A stretch of 51,366 bases of DNA from assembly GCA_964367145.1 (NCBI GenBank), contig CAYIWJ010000003.1:1-51366 (forward strand). The letters are read 5' to 3'. The position numbers and the translations under genes are program-made. This DNA comes from JAHFLD01 sp964367145 (GTDB taxonomy: Bacteria > Patescibacteriota > Minisyncoccia > UBA6257 > 1-14-0-10-40-38). The notes beneath the pieces are model-generated. The model ran no database searches and had not been told where the DNA came from. It worked only from the letters and a program-made list of their open reading frames with translations. How positions within the stretch are numbered: the first letter of the stretch is position 1; each line of letters begins with the position of its first letter. Of the stretch, positions 46,447-51,366 are shown one piece after another.

Positions 46447-47670
46447 TTATTTAATTAAACCCTTCAAAACTTCCAAGGCCTTTTCAAGCTGCGGATCTCT
46501 TCCGTCCTTGCTGTTTTCTTCGGTAATCTCCACCTCAAAATCCACCGGAATTCCAACTTTATCAATAAGTCCATCCTTGGGCGTCAGCCAATGAGCGATA
46601 GTCAGTTTAAGCTTGGAGCCGTCGCTCAGGGTTTGTAAGTCTTGTACGCTTCCTTTGCCAAAAGTCTTTTTGCCGACGAGAGGCGCCGCGCGCAAATCCC
46701 GCAAGGCTCCGGCCAAAATTTCTGAAGCCGAAGCGGAACCTTCGTTGACCAAAATTACCAGCGGCACTTCGGCAAAAGCGGCATTACCGGTGGCGCGAAA
46801 TTCTCGGCGCTCCTTAGAGCGAAACTCCTCGCTGGCCACCAACGAATCCTTTTTCAAAAACCAACCGGCCAAATTAACCGCTACATCCAAAAAGCCGCCG
46901 GGGTTATTGCGCATATCTAAAATAATCCCCTTGGGCGCGTTAAGCATTGAAGCCGAGGCTTCACGGAAAAATTCCTGCGGAGCGTTTTCGTTAAAATTAT
47001 AGAGTTGGATGTGAGCAATGCCATCGTTGCGATTCGTCCACTTAAGCGTCGGAATTCGGATGATTTCGCGGGTAATGGAAAAATCTTTTGGCTTTTCCCA
47101 AGCTTCGCGGAATATGGCAAGTAGAGCGGGAGTGCCAACGGGCCCGCGAATTTTAGTCACCGCGTCCTCAATTGTAATTCCATCGGTAAAAGTGTCGCCG
47201 ATTTTCAAAATTTTATCGCCCGACTTAAGCCCCGCCTTTTCCGCCGGCGAATCCTTAAGCGGCGCCACCACCACCAATTGATCTTTTTTAATACCGATTT
47301 CAGCCCCAATCCCGCCAAAGATACCCCGCAAATCTTGTTCAAACTTTTGCGAGATCGCGGGCTTGAGAAAAATCGTATGCGGGTCACCCAAGGCGTTGGT
47401 CAAACCGGAAACCGCGCCGTAGACCAAATCTTGGCTGTTGGCGTCCGCTCCGTTCAAGTGTTCGTTTTTTAACTTACCCCAAACTTCCCAAAAAATCTTA
47501 AAATCAGCCGGTGCCGCGGCATTCGCGCCGTTACTAACGCCGGTAACCACGATATTACCCGAATGGACTGTTCCAACTCTATAGCCGGAATAAAAAATTC
47601 CGCCGCTTAAAAACAATGCCGCAAGCGCGATTCCAATAAAAAGACGAATTGAGCGATGATTTTCAGTCAT
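46447..47670 (-). CDS. ctpA: C-terminal processing peptidase (S41, CtpA-like)
   Basis: About 407 aa. A signal anchor (LFIGIALAALFLSGGIFY), a PDZ domain (VAPLKDSPAEKAGLKSGDKILKIGDTFTDG) and the S41 protease domain with GSASASEILAGALRD (nucleophile Ser) and GKKTFGKGSVQ (catalytic Lys). Extracytoplasmic tail-specific protease. The ATG at 47670 is chosen because the longer frame would run into thpR and lacks similarity. It starts 19 bp after the thpR stop, so the two are probably co-transcribed. Confidence 0.93.
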   Translation of the reverse strand: MTENHRSIRLFIGIALAALFLSGGIFYSGYRVGTVHSGNIVVTGVSNGANAAAPADFKIFWEVWGKLKNEHLNGADANSQDLVYGAVSGLTNALGDPHTIFLKPAISQKFEQDLRGIFGGIGAEIGIKKDQLVVVAPLKDSPAEKAGLKSGDKILKIGDTFTDGITIEDAVTKIRGPVGTPALLAIFREAWEKPKDFSITREIIRIPTLKWTNRNDGIAHIQLYNFNENAPQEFFREASASMLNAPKGIILDMRNNPGGFLDVAVNLAGWFLKKDSLVASEEFRSKERREFRATGNAAFAEVPLVILVNEGSASASEILAGALRDLRAAPLVGKKTFGKGSVQDLQTLSDGSKLKLTIAHWLTPKDGLIDKVGIPVDFEVEITEENSKDGRDPQLEKALEVLKGLIK

Positions 47671-47689
47671 GGAACCAAGTAGGACTACT

Positions 47690-48250
47690 TTACAATTCTT
47701 TTTCCCCAAATGCAAACCTCTGTAGGCTAAAATACTCCGGCTGATTATCTTCCGTTAAAGCAGATTCAAAAAGTTCCAATGTTTCGGCCTCAAAAGAAGC
47801 GACAAATGGAACCGGTGTAATATGCGCCGCCTCCGTAAGTCGCGCGAGAGTTACGTGTGGCCGAAGCTGATGAATGTCTGGTGCAAGCGGCAGACTCGCG
47901 GCAAGCACCTCCTCCTCTAAGAGTTTTTTAATCGGCGCCAAAACTTGGGCGGTTTTTGTTTCAGTCTCGATAGCAAGAACTCTGGGATTTTTTACCGGGT
48001 AGGTTGCTATTTTAGAAAACTCTATAAGCGGCGGCGAAAAAGTTTCGGCGGCCTTTTGCAGAGCCGCGATTATTGCGGGCAAAAATTCGTCCTCCTGGTA
48101 TCCCAAAAAAAGAATCGTTATATGCCAGAGCGAAGGATCTACGATTCTGCGTACGCCATAAACTTGCGGCCAGATTTTGTCTGTCTCCCGCTTAAGTCGG
48201 CGCTTAATATCTTCGGGCAAAGTCAAACCGATAAAAAGTCGTTTTTTCAT
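47690..48250 (-). CDS. thpR: RNA 2',3'-cyclic phosphodiesterase (2H family)
   Basis: Opens 2',3'-cyclic phosphates on RNA. 186 aa with both HxTx motifs of the 2H superfamily: H43-I-T-I in LWHITILFLG and H132-V-T-L in RPHVTLARL. The start KKRLFIGLTLPEDIKRRL is typical of the LigT/ThpR group. Confidence 0.92.
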   Translation of the reverse strand: MKKRLFIGLTLPEDIKRRLKRETDKIWPQVYGVRRIVDPSLWHITILFLGYQEDEFLPAIIAALQKAAETFSPPLIEFSKIATYPVKNPRVLAIETETKTAQVLAPIKKLLEEEVLAASLPLAPDIHQLRPHVTLARLTEAAHITPVPFVASFEAETLELFESALTEDNQPEYFSLQRFAFGEKEL

Positions 48251-48316
48251 TTTCCAATATTCGTTTGCAAATTCGCGAGAGGCTCATTATTCGTCGATCT
48301 TTTTTCTGCCTCCTTC

Positions 48317-48325
48317 TGTTATACT
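48317..48325 (+). promoter_or_regulatory. extended -10 box, nearly leaderless
   Basis: TGtTATACT, with the ATG at 48335 only 9 nt later. It would drive the 48335-def-fmt operon. Confidence 0.6.
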
Positions 48326-48334
48326 TAAGCATAC

Positions 48335-48622
48335 ATGAAAGATCTTCGGGAAGCACCAGGTGAGTATTTGAGCAATCTTCGAGCTCGCTCCAAAAACACG
48401 CGCGTTACCACCTCGCATCAATTGATGGGCCTTATGATCGCTACAACCCTTCGCGATCTGGATCATCGGGCACTCTACATCAAACTTGCCAAAGAGGGCA
48501 ATCCTGATTATCTTTTAAGTCTCGCGAAAAGTATCGCCGAAAAACCGGACATCAAGAATCACGGCGCTTATTTTATGCGCTTAGTCCGCAAAAAAACCCC
48601 GCCTCGCGGAACTTCAGCATGA
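48335..48622 (+). CDS. hypothetical protein upstream of def, 95 aa
   Basis: Unknown helical protein, basic at both ends. TTSHQLMGLMIATTLRDLDHRALYIKLAKE and NPDYLLSLAKSIAEK suggest a compact helical bundle. It overlaps def by 4 bp (ATGA) and heads an operon with the deformylase and formyltransferase genes. A role linked to translation or RNA is plausible but only from position. Confidence 0.72.
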   Translation: MKDLREAPGEYLSNLRARSKNTRVTTSHQLMGLMIATTLRDLDHRALYIKLAKEGNPDYLLSLAKSIAEKPDIKNHGAYFMRLVRKKTPPRGTSA

Positions 48623-49173
48623 TCCCGTTGCGTCTCCAAGATATTTCGCCCAAAACCGAGATTTTAACCGTTGACGATAAACGCCAGGCGGAATTTTTGC
48701 ATCTCAAAACCGAACTGATAGATTTTAAGAAAATTGATCTCAAAGAACTCCAGCGCGTTGGCAAGATTATGCGGACCATCATGAAACGCGCTCGCGGTAT
48801 CGGGTTGTCGGCCAATCAAATTGGTCTCAACCTGCGTTTTTTTGTCGCCGAAGTTCCCGCCGAAGGTGGCGGCCGCCCAAAATTTTATTCCGTTATAAAT
48901 CCAACTTTGCGCTTAGACAAGGAGACTAAGGATTTAGATGAGGGTTGTTTGAGCGTTATCGGCGCTACGGGCTTGGTTACTCGCTCGGCCAAAGTTACGC
49001 TTAGTGGTTTTGATCTCAAGGGAAAACCAATTCGGATTAAAGCTTGGGGACTTTTGGCTCATATTTTTCAGCACGAAGTTGATCACCTCCACGGAACACT
49101 TTTTATTGATAAGGCGAAAAAGATTTATCTCCCGCCGGCCGAGGAACCCCTGATCTCCGAAGACGCAGTATGA
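48619..49173 (+). CDS. def: peptide deformylase
   Basis: Removes the N-formyl group from nascent proteins. 184 aa. Motif 1 is GIGLSANQIG (residues 60-69; the family has GxGLAAxQ), motif 2 EGCLSV (108-113) with the metal cysteine, motif 3 QHEVDHL (151-157) with the two metal histidines and the catalytic glutamate. It overlaps both the upstream gene and fmt by 4 bp. Confidence 0.94.
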   Translation: MIPLRLQDISPKTEILTVDDKRQAEFLHLKTELIDFKKIDLKELQRVGKIMRTIMKRARGIGLSANQIGLNLRFFVAEVPAEGGGRPKFYSVINPTLRLDKETKDLDEGCLSVIGATGLVTRSAKVTLSGFDLKGKPIRIKAWGLLAHIFQHEVDHLHGTLFIDKAKKIYLPPAEEPLISEDAV

Positions 49174-50048
49174 AACTGAATTATTGTTTTTTTGGCAGTC
49201 CCAGATTCGCGGAAATAATTTTGCAGGAACTGGTTCGCGCTGGTCATCCTCCGCTGGCGCTCGTCTGTAATCCAGATCGGGTTGCCGGCAAACACCGCGA
49301 ACTAACCGCGCCGACCACTAAGCAATTTACATTGACCGAAAAACTAACTTTTCCCATCTTCCAGTCGGAACGCCCCGAGGAAATTATTAACGAACTAACG
49401 GAACTAAAAGCGGATTTTTTCCTTGTCGCCGCCTATGCCAGAATAATTCCAGCCAGCGTTTTTGGACTTCCACGTCACGGTTCGGTTGGTGTTCATCCGT
49501 CACTCTTGCCTCGCCACCGAGGATCCTCTCCTATTCAGCAAGCCATACTTTCCGGTGATACGGAGACTGGCGTTACGCTCTATGCCCTGGACGCCAAAAC
49601 CGATCACGGCCCGACAATTTCTCTCCGCTCCTTGTCTATTGAGCCTAGTGATGACTATATCGCGCTCGAAACCAAACTCGCCCTAAGTGCCGCCGGCCTG
49701 ATTTTAGATTCAATCCCGCAATTTATATCTGGGAAAATAACGCCACAGGAACAGAATCACGGTCAGGCCACGATGACCAAAAAAATCACAACTGCCGAGG
49801 CCTATGTTCCACCGGATAAAGTTTGCGACGCGTTAACCAAAACCGGTGAAGCCGCCCAAGTATTAGATCGTCTAGTACGCGCCCTAAATCCCGAGCCCGG
49901 CGTCTGGACTATGGGTACACCGGAACTCGTCGCCCACAAGTTCATCGACAAAAAACGAGTCAAAATTCTCAAGGGATTTCTGCGAAACGGCATCTTTGTT
50001 CCGCGCCTTCTCCAGGTTGAAGGAAAAAAACCCGTGATTGTGAATTGA
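49170..50048 (+). CDS. fmt: methionyl-tRNA formyltransferase
   Basis: Formylates initiator Met-tRNA. 292 aa. The N-terminal formyl-transferase fold CFFGSPRFAEIILQELV and the catalytic loop VGVHPSLLPRHRGSSPIQQAILSGDTETGVTLYALDAKTDHGP (Asn/His/Asp type) are present, with a shortened C-terminal tRNA-binding domain. def and fmt together complete the formyl cycle of initiation. The catalytic N-HPSLLP asparagine of the family is replaced by V-H in this segment, but the His is kept. Confidence 0.92.
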   Translation: MKLNYCFFGSPRFAEIILQELVRAGHPPLALVCNPDRVAGKHRELTAPTTKQFTLTEKLTFPIFQSERPEEIINELTELKADFFLVAAYARIIPASVFGLPRHGSVGVHPSLLPRHRGSSPIQQAILSGDTETGVTLYALDAKTDHGPTISLRSLSIEPSDDYIALETKLALSAAGLILDSIPQFISGKITPQEQNHGQATMTKKITTAEAYVPPDKVCDALTKTGEAAQVLDRLVRALNPEPGVWTMGTPELVAHKFIDKKRVKILKGFLRNGIFVPRLLQVEGKKPVIVN

Positions 50049-50073
50049 CATCAAAATAATCCACGACTAAAAT
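50045..50073 (+). promoter_or_regulatory. strong sigma70-type promoter of RNA E
   Basis: TTGACA 50045-50050, 17-bp spacer, TAAAAT 50068-50073. It overlaps the end of fmt and points to a transcript starting near 50080. Confidence 0.8.
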
Positions 50074-50079
50074 AAAAAA

Positions 50080-50249
50080 AGTACTTTCGGGTAGGCACGG
50101 CCGTAAAAACGGCAACTCTCCGCGTCCATGCGAATCTCCACGGTGCTTCATCGTCCTTGGCACGGCTGTGTCTCAAAAGAGTTCGGAATGGAGTTTGGCT
50201 GACTCATTCCGGACAGGCGGGTTCTGACCACCAGAACCCGCCTTTTTTT
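50080..50249 (+). ncRNA. small structured RNA of unknown family (RNA E), about 170 nt
   Basis: Bounded by a good promoter (50045-50073) and a strong terminator (50216-50249) with no reading frame between. Hairpins: GCCGT/ACGGC near the 5' end, GTGC/GCAC in the middle, and CGGAATG/CATTCCG just before the terminator. It carries no SRP, tmRNA or 6S signature that I can recognise. It is convergent with sod. Confidence 0.7.
50216..50249 (+). terminator. intrinsic terminator of RNA E
   Basis: Perfect 10-bp stem GGCGGGTTCT / AGAACCCGCC, then seven T. Confidence 0.95.
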
Positions 50250-50266
50250 ATATCCCCAGCTTCTTC

Positions 50267-50863
50267 TTAACTCACCAATCGATATTCTTCTACGATCTTA
50301 TTCGCAAAATCCCAATCCAGATTTTTAAAAAAAGCTTCTAAATAATCCTTTCGCGCCACGCCATAATCCATAAAATAGGCGTGTTCATAAACATCAAGCA
50401 CTATTAAAGGTATCGCCCCCCAAACCGCGCCAACGTTATGCGCGTCCGCCGCGTAATTATGGAGCCTTCGGTCGCGATAGTCATAAGCCAATACCGCCCA
50501 GCCACGAGCGCAAATCCCCGTAGCCACCATATCTAACTTCCAGGCCTCAAGCGAACCAAAATCACGCTCAATCATTTTTACCAACTCGCCCTTTGGAGTG
50601 CCATCGCCTTTCAAATGGCCAAAATAAACTTCGTGAAGTTTGATGCCATTAACCGAGAAAGTCTCTTGTCGCTTTAATTCCCCTATAAAACTATAAGCTC
50701 CGTTCGCCTCGGTTTTGTCGGCCGATTCCAGTTTGGCTTGAATCTCGTTGGCTTTTTTCACATAACCCTCATAGAGCTTAACGTGTTCGGCAAGCATCTT
50801 GGCGCTCATGCCAACTACGCCATCCTTAAAATCAAATTTTTCCGGAGTTAAATCTTTTCTCAT
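50267..50863 (-). CDS. superoxide dismutase (Fe/Mn family)
   Basis: 198 aa. Metal ligands are visible: His in AEHVKLYEGYV, His in EVYFGHL (a WNHSLFW-like position), and Asp and His in VLDVYEHAYFMDYG. The C-terminal helical domain has GWAVLAYD and NVGAVWGAIPLIV. The sequence is divergent: V-Y replaces V-W in the DVWEH motif, and YFGH replaces WNH. Fe or Mn use cannot be decided. TATAAT upstream on the minus strand (near 50898) would give a leader of about 35 nt; RNA F ends just before it. Confidence 0.88.
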   Translation of the reverse strand: MRKDLTPEKFDFKDGVVGMSAKMLAEHVKLYEGYVKKANEIQAKLESADKTEANGAYSFIGELKRQETFSVNGIKLHEVYFGHLKGDGTPKGELVKMIERDFGSLEAWKLDMVATGICARGWAVLAYDYRDRRLHNYAADAHNVGAVWGAIPLIVLDVYEHAYFMDYGVARKDYLEAFFKNLDWDFANKIVEEYRLVS

Positions 50864-50919
50864 ATTTTTATTTTTATTTTATTGCTCCCCACCCATAAAT
50901 TATAGTTCGTAAATTAAAT

Positions 50920-50947
50920 AAAAAAAAGCGACCACCGAAGTAGTCGC
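50920..50947 (-). terminator. intrinsic terminator of RNA F
   Basis: GCGACTAC ttcg GTGGTCGC followed by seven T and AT on the minus strand; a stable UUCG tetraloop. Confidence 0.93.
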
Positions 50948-51172
50948 CTAAAGAAGTTAGGCGAGGAGAACACGCAAGTCGTCGTTTTAAAAAAAACAAA
51001 AACACAATCGTTCCCTCGCCCGACAAATAAGAAGAGGCCAAACATGTCCCTTTAAGTTGCCCTTCGGGAACAAATTGCCCATCGTCTAGGCCTCTTAAAT
51101 CTGGCGCGCGGAAAAAAACAGGGGTTAGTTAGTGACCTACGGCCACACCATGACTCTCGTCTCTTTCCGCGC
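50920..51172 (-). ncRNA. structured RNA of unknown family (RNA F) upstream of sod
   Basis: Minus-strand RNA of about 250 nt. Possible promoter TTGCTA, 17 bp, TAACAT just upstream. Helices: GCGCGGAAA/TTTCCGCGC closing the 5' arm, GAGGCC/GGCCTC enclosing TGTTCCC.../GGGACA, then a long pairing GGCGAGG.AAC with GTTC.CCTCGCC. The CGCC of the latter can instead pair in CGCCTAA/TTTAGGCG, so two folds exclude each other directly before the terminator (GCGACTAC/GTGGTCGC plus seven T, 50920-50947). It is either an independent small RNA or an attenuator ahead of sod, 57 bp away. 51172-51300 shows nothing clear. Confidence 0.6.
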
Positions 51173-51300
51173 TGAAACGGATGTTAACACATCAAGCCCA
51201 ACTTAGCAACTAGAGGAAGATTTTTCCATATAACAACCACCCGCATTCCACCAACCACACCCCAGCCAGGACACATTCCTTTCAAGGGGTTCCCTCTCCA

Positions 51301-51330
51301 TTGACAAACCGCCTACATATATAGTACAAT
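51301..51330 (+). promoter_or_regulatory. sigma70-type promoter, 18-bp spacer, reading out of the window
   Basis: TTGACA 51301-51306 and TACAAT 51325-51330 with an 18-bp spacer, the fourth example of this exact spacing. The gene it serves starts beyond the window. Confidence 0.75.
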
Positions 51331-51335
51331 ATCCC

Positions 51336-51363
51336 CGTACCTTTAAAACCAACATAACCAAAG
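51336..51363 (+). promoter_or_regulatory. shared leader motif (copy 2)
   Basis: CGTACCTTTAAAACC followed by AA.ATAACCAA, at the predicted 5' end of the transcript from 51301-51330. It matches 32675-32702. Confidence 0.6.
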
Positions 51364-51366
51364 CCT

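Noticed and set aside
1..51366. tRNA genes, CRISPR arrays, insertion sequences
   Set aside because: I looked for tRNA T-arm/CCA patterns in the gaps, regularly spaced repeats and transposase motifs and found none.

Overview
The window looks like a piece of a Patescibacteria (CPR) chromosome, most likely of the Parcubacteria/Paceibacteria type. The evidence is the gene set: an EF-P with a non-standard tip loop, a sigma-region-4/HARE-HTH protein, paired VirB4/VirD4-like ATPases, a ComEC split from its metallo-beta-lactamase domain, a compact cell-wall cluster, and many short orphan genes. Several genes end in TGA, so the standard code is used and the UGA-recoding CPR lineages are unlikely. I see no tRNA gene, CRISPR array, insertion sequence or prophage.

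Layout. 0.1-2.6 kb: three orphan genes and a PrcB-like exported protein. 2.6-9.3 kb: a structured RNA on the minus strand, secDF, the sigma4-HARE protein and a two-gene secretion/DNA-transfer-like ATPase locus. 9.3-18.7 kb: efp, a 6S-like hairpin, mnmA, orphan genes, a truncated copy of the start of a corrinoid adenosyltransferase gene followed by the intact gene, the split comEC pair, two converging structured RNAs, dnaX and another orphan. 18.8-31.4 kb: a long plus-strand run joining a glycosidase-like protein, scpA-scpB, D,D-carboxypeptidase, mraY, exported proteins, a D-aminoacylase-like amidohydrolase, ftsW, murG, gltX and an M23 hydrolase. It covers peptidoglycan assembly and remodelling plus condensin partners. 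31.4-31.8 kb: a gene-free stretch with a pseudoknot-like element and a 34-bp palindrome shaped like a Xer dif site. 31.8-34.1 kb: a PD-(D/E)XK nuclease and two orphan genes. 34.2-41.6 kb: a minus-strand block with a 2-hydroxyacid dehydrogenase, a fused version of the ATPase locus, ychF and a DEAH helicase with five exact 68-residue repeats. 41.7-50.9 kb: mixed strands with pgk, DHH phosphoesterase, RNase H-like, rnpB, 3'-5' exonuclease-like, rpmA, rplI, ctpA, thpR, def, fmt and a superoxide dismutase. 50-51.4 kb: two more structured RNAs and a promoter reading out of the window.

Two expression styles stand out. Most housekeeping genes lack a clear ribosome-binding site, sit in overlapping runs, and several begin 6 nt after a -10 box, which suggests leaderless mRNA. 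The orphan genes instead mostly have a -35 box (TTGACA or TTGACT), usually a leader of 50 nt or more, a strong Shine-Dalgarno sequence and a private hairpin terminator. In four units the -35 to -10 spacing is exactly 18 bp. Two orphans are paralogues and two leaders share a 15-nt identical motif. I regard this dispersed set of monocistronic cassettes, together with about six intergenic structured RNAs, as the most likely undescribed system here.
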